NCBI GenBank assembly: GCA_037176705.1
Contig: CM073908.1
Coordinates: 130,747,430-130,811,429, forward strand
Origin: Molossus alvarezi
Lineage: Eukaryota; Chordata; Mammalia; Chiroptera; Molossidae
Length of the DNA: 64,000 bases
Direction of reading: 5' to 3'
Below are positions 1 to 12,099 of this stretch, in pieces. The notes under the pieces were generated by a model. The model did no database searches. It was not told the origin of the DNA and worked only from the letters and a program-made list of their open reading frames with translations. The translations under genes were made by a program, and so were the position numbers. How positions within the stretch are numbered: position 1 is the stretch's first letter; each line of letters begins with the position of its first letter.

Positions 1-1059
1 AAAGATGAGATGGCAGAGGGATGGAAGGAGAGAGGTAGTAGGGGTAGAGTCAGGGGCAGGCGAGAGATAGGGAGGGGTATTTTGTGTTCTGCATATATTC
101 TAAAAGTATTATTCTGATTTAAATCAGGAATAACATGGAAAAAACATATGCACACAAGAACTCAGACTCAAGGGAGAACTGGATGAAGATAAGATGGGCA
201 TGTAAAAATAAATATATTATTCACATCTCTGTGCTCTCACACACAAAGAAATCTTTACTAACTAAAATATATTTTATTATCTTTTGAGGAAAACTAATAT
301 CATGCCCCTGTATGACCACTATTTAGCAATAAAATGCTTAGCAAAATGAATTCATGTCCTCACAAAACACTTGCATGTGTTCCATGCACTTTCAGAAACA
401 ATCTTTAGTTGCCTGAATAGTCTAAGAAGCTTTTTAAAGTGCATTCCACCATCTAAAGTATTTCTTGATGATGCACTCCTTAAGCAAAACTTTACCTTTG
501 CACTGAAACTTCTTAAGAGATAGAGCCCCAGGGACTTTATCCACTAGAGTCCTGTCCTATCCACTTGGCATTTGGAAAATGCAGCTAATAACAAGTAATA
601 GCCTTCTCCTAGAAATAACTCTGGACCCTCAGGAGAGGCATTCAACCTGCTGTAAGCCTTCCCCTGCACACAGAACACCAAAGCAGCTTACCCTTTGATC
701 CTAACTAGTTACTGCAAATGTCTCCAAGGAAAATTAAACCTACAGGAAGAGAGGCCCAACTTTGAGATTCCTAGAAAATAAATTGGCAGAATTGTTACAG
801 AATGCAATTGCTATGCACTGACCTTCCTCAAAGACTCTGAAATCACTATTACTATTTAAAGAATAACATCATAATGGATGTAATTGTTGCTTTGTCAAAT
901 ACTCATCCTCAGTTTTACACATAGAAAAATACATTTATAACTTTAAAAAATAACATATTTCAGAATAGGCTACATTATAGGCAATTTATTTTTTTAAGAT
1001 CTAATGCCTTTTCTACTTAAATAATTTAGTGCAACTTCATCTTCATTGTAAAGTGATTA
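1..1059. other. AT-rich intergenic DNA, no gene seen
   Basis: No reading frame of note, RNA gene or young repeat is visible here. The sequence is AT-rich and carries stops in all frames. Old degraded repeats may be present but I could not assign any. Confidence 0.6.
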
Positions 1060-1168
1060 ACTTGATTGTGGTAATCATTTCATAATGTATATCTATATCA
1101 AATCATCACATTGTACATTTAAATATATTACAATTTTACTTGTCAATTATACCTCAATAAACATGGAA
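1060..1168 (+). mobile_element. 3' end of an old L1 (L1M-type)
   Basis: The stretch matches the usual end of old mammalian L1 3' UTRs: a 'catttcataatgtatat' segment, a 'catcacattgtacat' segment and a final 'tcaattatacctcaataaa' before an A-rich end. The same terminal layout occurs at the end of the old L1 near 33180-33268. Only the last hundred or so bases can be recognised. Confidence 0.6.
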
Positions 1169-1170
1169 AA

Positions 1171-2090
1171 ACATGGGGGTACATATATTCTTTATGATTG
1201 GTGTTTCAGGCTTCTTAGGGTATATTCCTAGAAGTGGGATCACTGGGTCAAATGGAAGTTCAATTTTTAATTTATTGAGGTAACTCCATATTGGTTTCCA
1301 TAGTGGCTACACCAGTCTGCATTCTCACCAGCAGTGTACTAGAGTCCCCTTTTCTCTACACCCTCGCCAACACTTGTTGTTTGATGATTTGTTGATGGCG
1401 GCCATTCTGATAGGTGTGAGATGATACCTCATTGTTGTTTTAATTTGCATCTCTCTGATGATTAGTGATGTTGAGCATTTCGTCATAGTCTCTTAGCCAT
1501 TTCTATGTCCTGTTTGGAGAGGTGTCTATTTAGTTCCTCTGCCCATTATTTAATTAGGTTCTTTGTCTTCCCTTTGTTGAGTTGTATGAGCACTCTCTCT
1601 CTCTATATATATATATTGGAAATTAACCCCTTATCTGATATATCATTGGAAATTATGCTCTCCCATACAGTGGGTAGCCTTTCCATTTTGATGATTGTAT
1701 CTTTTGCTGTGCAGAAGGAAAGAAAGATCTCTTATCCTTTGAGACTACATGGAGGGACCTGGAAAGTATCATCCTAAGCGAAACAAGCCAAACAGAGAAA
1801 GACAAGTATCATCGGATCTCACTTTTTTGTGGAATATAATGAACATAACAGTCTGAGGAATGGGGTAGCACCAGAGACATGGAATTGGGGTACAGACTGA
1901 CTATCCCCAGAAGAGGGTGTGGTGGGGGAGAGATAAACCACAGAACTTATATGCATGTATGCATGAACAATGGACATGGACAACAAAGCTGGGGAGAGGG
2001 CAGGGAGAGAGGGGGAGGGGGGAATCAGTGGGGGGAAAAGGAGAAACATCTGTAACAAAGATAAATAAATTAATTTAAAAAATAAACCTA
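1171..2090 (+). mobile_element. Twin-primed (5'-inverted) L1 insertion
   Basis: Bases 1714-2090 are the sense 3' end of a young L1: the end of ORF2, the 3' UTR and an A-rich tail. Bases 1171-1713 are also L1 ORF2, but in antisense. The two arms abut at about 1713, and roughly 100-200 bases of ORF2 that should lie between them are missing. This is the structure left by twin priming during target-primed reverse transcription. A degenerate possible TSD ('aataaac..aaaaac.tg') lies near 1160 and 2085, but it is weak. No coding capacity remains. Confidence 0.85.
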
Positions 2091-2149
2091 GACAAAAACG
2101 TGGTGCATTAATGGCTATAGGCTAAGGGTCACTCTTGGCAGCTCCTGTC

Positions 2150-2420
2150 TGCTCTGAGTTCCTAGAGGCTGCTTGATCTTCCAATACAGCTGCCTCCATC
2201 TTCAAAGCCGGCAGTGGAGAATCTTCCCTCCTTGTTCAAATCTCTGAATTTCCCTGACTCTGACATCCAGATCCAGGTTTAAAGGGCTCATGTGATTAGA
2301 TCAGGCCCATCTGGATAATCTCCCTTTCAAAGTCAACTATGCCCTATAATATAACCTGATTACAGGACCCAAATCCATCATATTCCCAGTCTGAGGGATT
2401 ATATGTGTGGTGTACACCAG
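2150..2420. repeat. Possible ancient LTR-like fragment
   Basis: The phrase around 'tgattagatcaggcccatctggataatctcc' type sequence resembles ancient mammalian LTR repeats seen in many genomes. I cannot name the family with confidence and it has no coding content. Confidence 0.25.
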
Positions 2421-3344
2421 ACAGCTGAGCTCTTGGGTGACGTCTTAAAGCCTGCTGCCTAGTAGCTGGATTATTATCAAAACCTCTTTTTATGTCTTCA
2501 ATAGATAAAAATCCACCTGGATGTCAGATGAGGATCCTTTATACATAGTATCCAAATGGAATTTTGAAATCTGATTAAACCCTTGATAGTGTTCTTTCAA
2601 AAAGCAAATTATGAGTACCAGAAATTTATTGAACATCTTTCTCCATTCATTTGCCTTTCCTAAGCAAAATGTTTAAATCTAACCCAGAAGAAAATAATGT
2701 ATTTTGAATTTTTTTATTGTACTAAATCTATATCTTTTGTTTTCACACTATGCATAAAGATCACAATAGTATGTCTTCCATGTTTCCTCAAATAGAGGAG
2801 ATATATGAATATCTTTTCTTTATAAGACATAATTTCTTCATATAAAAACAATTAATTTTGCACCAGGGCAGAACTGGTTCTATAGGTTTTTGTAAGAGTA
2901 ATGGTAACTCAGTCCATGCTAAATGTCCTGTTTCAGGAAAAGATATTTACTCTCCACTTGAAAAATTGAACCAAAAAATGTATTAAGTGTGTTTTTTCAA
3001 ATTATGTAAATGATCATTATCACTTAAACTATCATGTCAGTGTCATCACAAGTTTAAGGTTCTACATAATTGTTCTGACTACAGAAAGAAAATAATGATT
3101 TATTAAATTACTGTTGAACAAGTAAATATTTGTTGCCTTTGACAATTTAAATCTGATTGAGTGAATTATATGAAAGTTAAGAGGAAGTGGGACAGTTATT
3201 ACTTCCATCCAGATAATGTCCTATAGCCTATTTTTAAAAACTTAACTTAATTTTATTTTTATTTGAATGGCACAATATAAGGAAGCCTGACACAGTAGAA
3301 AGAGCTCCTGATGGAGAATATATTCCTTGACTATAATTAAAAAT

Positions 3345-3445
3345 GGTACTAATCATTATAATCTATTGAGTACTGATATATTCTAGGAAATGTGCATTAT
3401 TTCACTTAATCTTAACTCTAAGATAGTACCTCTAAAAGATATTTC
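3345..3445 (+). repeat. MIR fragment
   Basis: The order 'attgagtactgat..', '..tctaggaaatgtgcattatttcacttaatctta' follows the MIR core (ttgagcacttactatgtgcca..., ctcatttaatcctcac). It is degraded and partial. Confidence 0.5.
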
Positions 3446-3631
3446 AAAAAATATAACTGCTATATTATTATCACACCTAAAATGGTTTTAAAACCCTAAT
3501 TCTTTAAAGTAGTTAAATATCCATTTAGTGTTTTAATTTTCCTACTTTCTATATACATTTTTAAAGAGTTAAATTGTTTGAATCAGAATCAAAATAATAT
3601 TCAAAACTTGCACTTGGTCGATATGTTCTTA

Positions 3632-3647
3632 AATCTATGTACTTTAT
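3632..3647. repeat. Left TSD of full-length L1
   Basis: The 16 bases aatctatgtactttat occur here and again, identically, at 10088-10103. They bracket the L1 at 3648-10087 and fix its ends. A perfect copy of this length is decisive for a single L1 insertion. Confidence 0.95.
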
Positions 3648-3915
3648 TTTTTTTTTCTATTTGAATCTTTTATTTTTTTATTCATTAATTTGTTTTTGTT
3701 ACAGATGTTTCTCATTTTTCCCCCTTTGACACCATCTTCCCCTTCCCCTCAACCTCATCCCCAGCTTTGTTGTGTATGTTCATTGGTCATACATACACGC
3801 ATGTAAGTTCTGTGGTTTATCTCTTCCACCCTCAACCCCCCCTCCCCTGAAGCTTGTCGTCTGTACCCCCTTCTATGTCTCTGGGTTAATTTTGTTCAGC
3901 ACCTCATTTAGTTCA

Positions 3916-6900
3916 TTATATTCCACAAATAAGTGAGATCATATGATATTTGTCTTTCTCTGCTTGGCTTGTTTCACTTAGCATAATACTCTCTAGGTTC
4001 TTCCATGCCATCTCAAAGAATAAGAGACCTTTCTTACAGCTGCATAGTACTCCATTGTGTACATGTACCACAGATTTTTTATCTACTCATCTGCTGATGG
4101 ACACTTGGGTTGTTTCCAGATCTTAGCTACTGTAAATAGTGCTGCTATGAACACAGGGGTGCATATATTCTTTCTGATTGGTGTTTCAGGCTTCTTAGGG
4201 TATATTCCTAGATGTGGGATCACTGAGTCAAATGGCAGTTCAATGTTTAATTTTTGAGGTAACGCCATAGTATTTTCCACAGTGGCTGCACCAGTCTGCA
4301 TTCCCACTAGCAGTGTAGGAGAGTCCCCTTTTCTCTACACCCTCGCCAACACTTGTTGTTTGATGATTTGTTGACGGCGGCCATTCTGACAGGTGTGAGG
4401 TGATACCTCACAGTTGTTTTAATTTGCATCTTTCTGGTGATTAGTGACGTTGAGCATTTCTTCATATGTCTCTTGGCCATTTGTATGTCCTTTTCGAAAA
4501 GGTGTCTATTTAGGCCCTCTGCCCATTTTGTAATTGGGTTCTTTGTCTTCCTTTTGTTGAGTTGTATGAGTACTCTATATACTTTGGAAATTAACCCCTT
4601 ATCTGATGTATCATTGGCAATGATGCTCTCCCATAGAGTGAATTGCCTTTCCATTTTGATGATTGTATCTTTTGCTGTGCAGAAGCTTTTGAGTGTGATG
4701 TTGTCCCATGTGTTCATTTTTTCTTTTGTTTCTCTTGCCTTAGGTGTTGTATTGGTGAAAATTCTGCTGCATATGATGTCTGAGATTTTATTGCCTGCTT
4801 TTTCTTCTAGAATTTTTATAGATTCACGAACTACATTTAAGTCTTTTATCCATTTTGAGTTTATTCTCATGTATGGTGTAAATTGGTGTTCTAGTTTCAT
4901 ATTTTTGCAAGTAGCTGTCCAATTTTCCCAACACCAATTATTGAAGAGACTGTCTTGACTCCACTGTATGCTCTTGTCACCTTTATCAAATATTAATTGA
5001 GCATATTGTCTTGGGTCAGTTTCGGGGTTCTCTGTTCTGTTCCATTGATCTATCTGCCTGTTCTTGTGCCAGTAACAGGCTGTTTTGATTACAGTGGCTT
5101 TATAGTGTAACCTGAGATCTGGTAATGTGATACCTCCTACTTTGTTGTTCTTTTTCAAAATTGCTGTGGTTATTTGGGGTCTTTTTTGGTTCCATATAAA
5201 CTTTTGGAGTGTTTGTTCTAGTTCTGTGAAGTATGTCATTGGTATTTTGATGGGGATTGCATTGAATCTATAGATTGCTTTGGGCAGTATGGACATTTTA
5301 ATGATGTTGATTCTTCCAATCCATGAACAAGGTATATACTTCCAGTTTTTTATATTTTCCTCTATTTCTTTTTACGATGACCTGTAGTTTTCTGTGAAGA
5401 GGACCATTACTTCCTTGGGTAAGTTTATTCCTAGGTATCTTAATTTTTTGCTGCAATGGTAAATGACATTGTTTTTATAGTTTCTCTTTGTGTGAGTTCA
5501 TCATTGGTGTATAAGAATGCTGTCAATTTCTTAATCTTAATTTTGTATCCTGCTACTTTGATGATTTCATTTATTAAGTCTAGTAGATTTTTGATGGAGT
5601 CTTTAGGGTTTTCTATGTACAATATCATGTCATCTTCAAATAATGACAGTTTCATTTCCTCCTTTCCAATTTGGATCCCGTTTATTTATTCTTCATGTCT
5701 AATTGCTGTTGCTAAATAAGAGTGGCGAAAGTGGGCATCTCTGTCTTGTTCCCGTACTCAAAGGGAATGTTTTTAGTTTTTGCCCGTTGAGTATGATGTT
5801 GGTTGTAGGTTTTTCATATATAATCTTTATTATGTTGAGATATGACCCCTCTATTCCCAGATTGCTGAGCGTTTTTATCAGTAATGAGTGTTGGATTTTG
5901 TTGAATGATTTTTTAGCATCTATTGATATGATAATATGTTTTTTGTTTTTGTTTTTGTTTTTGTCCTCACCAGAGGACATTTTTCCATTTTTTTTTTTTT
6001 GTTGTTGTTGTTCATATAGAGTGGGAGGGAGAGAGAGGAAGAGAGAGACAGAGAAAAGCCACGGGAAAGGGACACATTGAATGGTTGCCACCCACACGAC
6101 CAATCAGGGCCGGGGACAAACCACAACTGAGGTATGCGTCCTTAGCGGGAACTGAACCCAGGTCTCTCTGGACTGCAGACCTATGCTCTAACCACTGAGC
6201 AAAACTGGCCAGGGCTGATCATATGGTTTTTATATTTTCTTTTGTTTATGTGGTGTATTACATTTATTAATTTGTGAATATTGTACCATCCTTGCATGCC
6301 TGGGATGAAACCCACTTGGTCATGATGAATAATCTTTTTGACTTATTGCTAGATCTGATTTGCTAATATTTTGTTAAGGATTTTAGCATCTATGTTCATC
6401 AGGGATATTGGCCTGTAGTTTTGTGGGTTTTTTTTAGTGTCTTTATCCAGTTTTGGAATTAGGATTATTCTGGCCTTATAAAATGAGTTTGGAAGTGTTC
6501 TGTCTTCTTGGATTTTTTGGAATAGTTTGAGGAGAACGGGTATTAGATCTTCTTTGAATGTTTGGTAAAACTCCCCCATGAAGCCATGTGAGCCTGGGGT
6601 TTTGTTTCCTGGGAGTTTCTTAATTACATCTTAAATTTCCTTTGTTGTTATTGGTCTTTTCAAGTTTTCTATCTCTTTCTGGTTCAGTTTTGAGAGGCTG
6701 TGTATTTTAAAAAATTTGTCCATTTTTCCTAGATCATCCCATGTGCTGGCATATAATTGTTCATAGTAGTTGTTAATGATCTTTAGTATTTCTGTGGTGT
6801 CAGTTGTTACTTCTCTTCTTTCATTTCTGATTTTGTTTATTTGGTTTCTCCCTTTTTGCTTCTTGGTGAATCTGGCTAAAGGTCCATCGATCTTGTTTAT

Positions 6901-7995
6901 CTTTTCAAAGAACCTGCTTTTTGTTTCATTTTTCTTTTTTTTAGTCTCTATGTCATTTATTTCTGTTCTGACCTTTACTATTTCCTTCTTGCTACTAGCT
7001 CAGGGTTTTTCTCTTTGTTTACTTTCTAGTTCTTTAAGTTGTAGGGTTAGAAAGTCAATTAGGAATTTTTCTTGTTTCTTGCGGTAGGCCTGTAGTGCTA
7101 TGAAGTTCTCTTTCGGGACTGCTTTCACTGTGTCCCATAAATTTTGTGTTGTTGTGTGTTCGTTTTCATTGGTTTCCAGGAAGTTTTTAATTTCTTCCAT
7201 GATCTAGTTAGTAACCCATTTGTTGTTTAATAACATGCTATTTAGCCTCCAAGTGTTTGAATGTTTTTGTGTGTTTTTATTGTAATTGAGTTCTAGTTTC
7301 ATGCCACTGTCATCTGAGAAGATGCTTGATACGATTTCAATCTTCTTGAATTTGTGGAGACTTGCTTTGTGTCCTAACATGTGGCCTATCTTTGAGAATG
7401 ACCCATGTGCACTTGAGTAGAATGCATATTCTGTAGCTTTTGGGTAAAATGTTCTGTAAATATCAATGAAGTCCAACTGATCTAGTATGTCTTGTAAGGA
7501 CTCCATGTCTTGTTAATATTTTGTCTAGAAGATCTATCCAGTGGTGTCAGCGGCATGTTAAAGTTACCCACTATAATCATTTTGCTATTGATCTCTCCCT
7601 TGAAGTCCTCCAGAAGTTTTTAAATATATTTTGGTGCTCCTGTATTTGGTGTGTATCTATTTACCAGGGTTATATCCTCTTGTTGGATTGATCCTTTTAA
7701 TATTATGTAGTGACCTTCTCTGTCTCTTACTATGACCCTTGTTTTGAAGTCTATCTTGTCAGCTATGAGTATTGCTACACCAGCGTTTTTGTCATTTCCA
7801 TTTGCTTGGAAAATTTTTATTCCATCCCTTCACTTTCATCTTGTGTGAGTGTTTTGTTGTGAGGCGGGTCTCTTGTAGAAAGCATACATATGGGTCGTGT
7901 TTTCTTATCCAATCAGCTATCCTATATGTTTTGATTGGAGCATTTACGCCATTTACGTTTAAGGTAATTATTGATCGATAGTTACTAGTTGCCAT
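3916..7995 (-). pseudogene. L1 ORF2 (endonuclease-reverse transcriptase), broken
   Basis: ORF2p nicks target DNA with an APE-like endonuclease and reverse-transcribes the RNA there. The start (7995) gives [20 protein letters not shown], the usual endonuclease opening, followed by a QET motif. Reverse-transcriptase blocks ([20 protein letters not shown] near 6400; LSPLLF near 5720) and the C-terminal region follow in several frames. The longest open piece is 329 codons (5296-4307). The end is taken from alignment to the complete ORF2 at 40668: the same terminal 'ttatattcca' lies at 3916. A SINE at 5945-6215 splits the RT domain, and multiple frameshifts and stops add to the damage. Confidence 0.9.
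5945..6215 (-). mobile_element. Ves-type SINE inside L1 ORF2
   Basis: On the minus strand it shows the tRNA-like head (right end, ending ..ggccagggc on +), the GAGA-rich middle and the terminal 'tcctcaccagagga' hairpin before the A tail. TSDs are tgataatatgtttttt (5929-5944) and tgatcatatggttttt (6216-6231), with two differences. The host L1 is continuous across it. Confidence 0.93.
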
Positions 7996-8011
7996 TTTAA
8001 TTTTATGTCTG

Positions 8012-8015
<4 letters not shown>

Positions 8016-8065
<50 letters not shown>
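8016..8065. repeat. (CT)n microsatellite
   Basis: An uninterrupted CT run of about 50 bases in the L1 spacer between ORF1 and ORF2. The equivalent spacer of the sister L1 (around 49140-49152) has only a short CT tract, so this one expanded after insertion. Confidence 0.95.
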
Positions 8066-8068
<3 letters not shown>

Positions 8069-8079
8069 TCTTTTTGTTC

Positions 8080-9000
8080 TTACAACAGTTTCTTTAGCAT
8101 TTCTTGCAGTTTTGGTTTGGTGGTGGTAAATTCATTTAACTTTTAAAAATCTGTGATGCTCTTTATTTCTCCTTCAATTTTGAATGATAGCCTTGCTGGA
8201 TAGTGTAACCTTGGATTCAGACCCTTGCCTTGCATTACTTTGTACACTTTGTGCCACTCCCTTCTGGCCTGCATTGTTTCTATTGAGAAATCAGCTCACA
8301 GTCTCATGGAAGCTTCCTTGTATGGAACTTTCTATCTCTTTCTTGCTTCCTTTAAGATTCTTTCTTTGTCTTTAATATTTGCCATTTTTATTATGGTATA
8401 TCTATCTGTGAGTCTCCTGGGGTTTATCTTGTTTTGGACTCTCTGTGTTTCCTGGACTTGTGTGACTTTTTTCTTCACCAGTTTAGGGAAGTTTTCTGTC
8501 ATTATTCAAATGGGTTCTCTATTCCTTTCTTTGATTCTTTTCCTTCTGGTATCCCTATAATGCAAATATTGTTATGTGTTTTTTTGGTCCCACAGCTCCC
8601 TTAAACTTTCCTCCTGCTTTTTAATTTTTTTGTCCATTTGCTGCTCTATTTGAGTGTTTTTCTCTACCTTGTTTTCTAAGTCACTGATTCGGTCTTCAGC
8701 TTCTTCTAATCTACTATTGAACCCTTCTAAGGTATTTTTCATAACCGCCATGTCATTCTTTATTTCCTCTTGATTTGTATGCATAGCTTCTACCTCTTTA
8801 TTTAATCTGAAGTAGTTCCCAGTGAGCTCTTCATAATTCTTATTAAGTTGCTTGTTGTTCTCACCAAATTGTTTGAGCACCTTTAAAACCATTGCTTTGA
8901 ATTCTTTATTTGACAAATTTCTGTCTTCCCTTTCCTGTAGTTTCTTTTCTGGTGATTCTTCTTTTTCTTTTCTTTGAGTGTTGTTTCTCTGTCTCCCCAT
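8080..9000 (-). pseudogene. L1 ORF1 (RNA-binding chaperone), lineage A, broken
   Basis: ORF1p is the trimeric RNA-binding protein of the L1 RNP. The first 142 codons are open from 9000 to 8572. They hold a basic/glutamate-rich N-terminus (MGRQRNNTQRKEKEESPEK) and a long coiled coil with heptads through about residues 30-135. After that the frame is lost; the expected stop (TAA, at 8080) is placed by alignment with the copy at 49168-50358, giving about 306 codons. The N-terminus is unlike that of the lineage-B ORF1 (44577-45428), while the coiled-coil core 'MKNTLEGF.SR..EAEDRIS' is shared. Confidence 0.88.
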
Positions 9001-10087
9001 TTTAGCCGTCTGGTAGCTCTAGACCCACTGAGGAATGTTTGGATATGTAGACAGCTCACTGTATATCAAATAAGTCTACTGTGCCTCCCAGTCTGTTTTC
9101 TTGTGTGTTGCCTCTTGCCTGCTGTGGATCCTGGAGGACTGACTACTGGGGGCTGGTATTGGTGTGTCCTGGTAGGTGCAGCTGCTGGATCATGTGGGCC
9201 CCTCTGGAGCTGTGTTCCCAGCTGGTTGCTAGTGCCACCTGTAGCTGTATAGCTCAGGCCTATTGAAGCTGTGCTCCCTGCCCATACTGTGTGCATCTGG
9301 ATCATACAGTCCCTTTGAAGACCTGGCTCTATACCTATCTTGTGGGCAGCTGGGTCACACAGACCTCTCTGGTGCCCCAGCACCCCACCGGTCTTGCAGG
9401 TCGCTGGATTGCATAGTTTCCTCCTGGGCTCCAGCTTCCCACCACTCTTGTGCGCTGCTGGGTAGCTCAGGCCTCTGTGGAGCCTCAGGCCCTGCCACTG
9501 GTGGGTGGGGAGTGCTGCTGTCCCATGGGGCTCAATTCCTACTCAGACTTTGCTGTAGTTTCGGGGGATGGGTCTCAGCTGTTGGTTTGTTCTTCTGTTT
9601 CCTGAGGATGGATGTTTGCTCTCCAGCTTCTGTTGCTTGGGGTATATCTTGACTCTGATCAGGCTGCTACTGTGGAGGATGGTGCTGGGCTCCCAACCTT
9701 TTGCAGCTTCTGCAACCGGCACCTTGGGAACTCCACTACTGTACACTGGTCTGTGTTGACACAGAGTGTCCACTGGTCCCATGGTGCCAGGTGCACTGGT
9801 GGGCTCAGGTTGCTGGGCCCTAGCCGCTCACACTGCCTCCTCCCAGGGAAGAACCAAGATCTTTCAAAATGGTGGGACCTCCCCACGGCTCATGGAGAAG
9901 TTCCCTGAAGAGCAGCTTACCGAGGTAGCCGGCTGTTCCCATCTACAGCACAGGAACCTTCTGTTCTGCATCTCTGTACTGCATGAGTTTAGTCATCCAC
10001 CTTCGTGTCCACTCACACTCTCTCATACACTAATTCACTCTCACACATACTTACCCTCCCTCCTGTCCTGTCTTCCACCATCTTCTC
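9001..10087 (-). promoter_or_regulatory. L1 lineage-A 5' UTR / internal promoter region
   Basis: About 1.09 kb of relatively GC-rich sequence between the 5' TSD and the ORF1 start. It aligns along its length with 50359-51449 and not with the lineage-B 5' UTRs. In L1s this segment carries the internal RNA polymerase II promoter; that role is inferred from family knowledge. Many CpGs appear decayed to TG/CA. Confidence 0.75.
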
Positions 10088-10103
10088 AATCTATGTACTT
10101 TAT
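10088..10103. repeat. Right TSD of full-length L1
   Basis: Identical to 3632-3647 over 16 bases; it marks the 5' end of the minus-strand L1. Confidence 0.95.
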
Positions 10104-12099
10104 AACCCCAATTTTTTTCCTTGCAGGTTTTATACTAAAAAAAAAAAAAAAAAAAAAAAAAAGAATAGTATTTCCAAAGTTTCCTACTAGATGTATTTGG
10201 CTGACTGTATTCACATACTGTCATTTATTATGTTCTTTTGTCCTCTGTAGTTCAGGACAGATGCTAGTTAGATTGAGACAGAAGAGATCAGCTTCAGGTT
10301 GGACTTTTTTGCAAGACCAATTTGTAAGTCATGAAGCACCTGGCTTCTTTGGACTTGCTTGAAGACAGCTTTAATTGTGATGCATATACTGACTTTAATG
10401 ATTTTGCTATATTTCATCCTATTTCTCTAATAAATTGTGGATTTACAAGCAGTGCCAGTTTGGGCTGTGTAAACTGTCTTTAGGCAATTTAACTGTGTTT
10501 AATTGCCACCATTAGTGCAAGATCTATACAGATAATCTTCCTTTTATCATTTTGTTACACTAAACAACAGTTTGTAAAGGAAGCATGAAAAACGGAGTTT
10601 TCCCTTTTATCGGTTAAAAAATAATGACTTTGTTACTTACTTAGTGTCCTTCAAAGGTGACTGATGGACTTTATTTTTCTTAAATGCCATCATAGATTTT
10701 TTAATGCAAGCATATTTGAAATGTTCCAATCCACTACAGTCTTTATTTTATTGTTGCTTAAATTGTGCCATCTTTAGCTAGGGGGAGACAACTCAAGTTG
10801 ACTCCTGAAATACTCCTATGACCTCAATAATTTTTAAAATTTCCGTTGCTTTTCAGTATGACAAGATGATCCAGGCTACTCATATGCAGTAATTCCTGCA
10901 TCAGGCCTGGAATCAGCTGGTTCTTTGGTGTTTCCCATTCTCATTAATAGAAAATGGTATTTGAAAATCACAGTCTGGATGCTAATAGTATAAATTGCCA
11001 CTGGGTTAATCCTTGGTCATAAGATTTTTCAGTGAACAGAACTATGAAATGCATTATTTTTTTTGTTTTGTTTTGTTTTTTTTTCATGAATTTTACACCA
11101 TTTCTTTCAATTCAAATTTGTAGCTATAAGAAAGTTTTGATTTAACCTCAGAAATTTTATATTTATTTTCTTTTCTCCCACAACAACAAAAGAGACCCCA
11201 GTTACCAATGGCACCAACCTAATATTTCATTTTCTTTATTATACAATATATGTACAACTGTCTTTGAATAACAATACCAACATTACAAAAAAAGCTACTG
11301 ATTACTCAAAACAGTTTGGGTTTTTGTTTTTGTTTTTTTTAAATTTCCTTTTGTCCTAGACTACATGTACTTTAAAATAACTTGAAATACTTTCTGTTGG
11401 TGTGGTAAATGCAACTCCTCACTATAGAATTTTTTTTATTTTACATAGTTTTTGATATGTAGGTGTGGCTTTTTATTTAATTGCATTTTATAATTATATA
11501 AAATATGTACATGCTTTCAAACATAAATATAAAAATCAAGGTATAGCAAGATAACTAGTTTCTATCCTTTTTTTGTAAACTTTTGTTTACATAACTTTTT
11601 TTTTCATATTTTTGTGCCGAATGGAATCATACCATACACAATTTTCTTCAAGTTATTTTTTAATGTTAGAAGTATATCCTGAATATAATTCCTTAAACGT
11701 GTAGATAGTCTTCATTCCTTTTCAGAGCTGCATAGCATTCCCTCCAGTGGGTTACCATAGTTAATTTAACTCAAGGGAAGAAGCAATGCACTTACTTTTT
11801 CTCTGAATCTTGGATGTCAAATTCTGAATGTCCTGGTAGGTCTCTGATTTCTTCAAATAGATTTTTCTTAAATGTATTATGATTTGCTATTTGTTTTAAT
11901 AGCAAAGTAGTAGAAGTTTTAAACTTAAGGAAGCCACACCTCCATAGCTAGAAGTTGAAGTCAATAATAAGGTTTTCAGTAAAACTTTGCTATATTAATC
12001 TTCCAACTAATGGTTGGAAGTTATTCTGAAATATGTAGAGTTAAAAATAAGTATTGACATGCTATTTAAGTATTTTTGCTATAAAAAGACAATCATAGA
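10104..12099. other. Intergenic, no gene; A26 tract
   Basis: A run of 26 A at 10137-10162 lies 33 bases past the L1 TSD and could be the tail of an older retrocopy that I cannot identify. The rest is single-copy-looking AT-rich DNA. The stretch around 11580-11740 ('gaatggaatcatacca', 'agagctgcatagcattcc') weakly recalls antisense ancient L1, but I would not call it. No ORF, tRNA or snRNA is visible. Confidence 0.55.

Larger units (their letters stand above)
3648..10087 (-). mobile_element. Full-length L1, lineage A, inactive
   Basis: This is a complete LINE-1 on the minus strand. It runs from a GC-rich 5' UTR (10087 to 9001), through ORF1 (9000-8080), a spacer holding a CT microsatellite and ORF2 (7995-3916), to a 3' UTR and oligo(A) tail (shown as poly-T from 3648). 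Identical 16-bp TSDs flank it. A 271-bp SINE sits inside ORF2. Without the SINE the element is about 6.15 kb, normal for a full-length mammalian L1. Both ORFs carry stops and frameshifts, so it cannot move. Its 5' UTR and ORF1 N-terminus match the L1 at 38440-51449 and differ from those of the L1s at 15684 and 40387. Confidence 0.95.

Noticed and set aside
9263..9652. Frames on both strands in the lineage-A 5' UTRs (also 9766-10362, 50621-51371)
   Set aside because: GC-rich leader sequence with few stops. The frames differ between the two copies, so there is no sign of selection.
10137..10162. A26 tract as the tail of the full-length L1
   Set aside because: The L1 is on the minus strand and its tail is at 3648; the A tract lies outside the right TSD.
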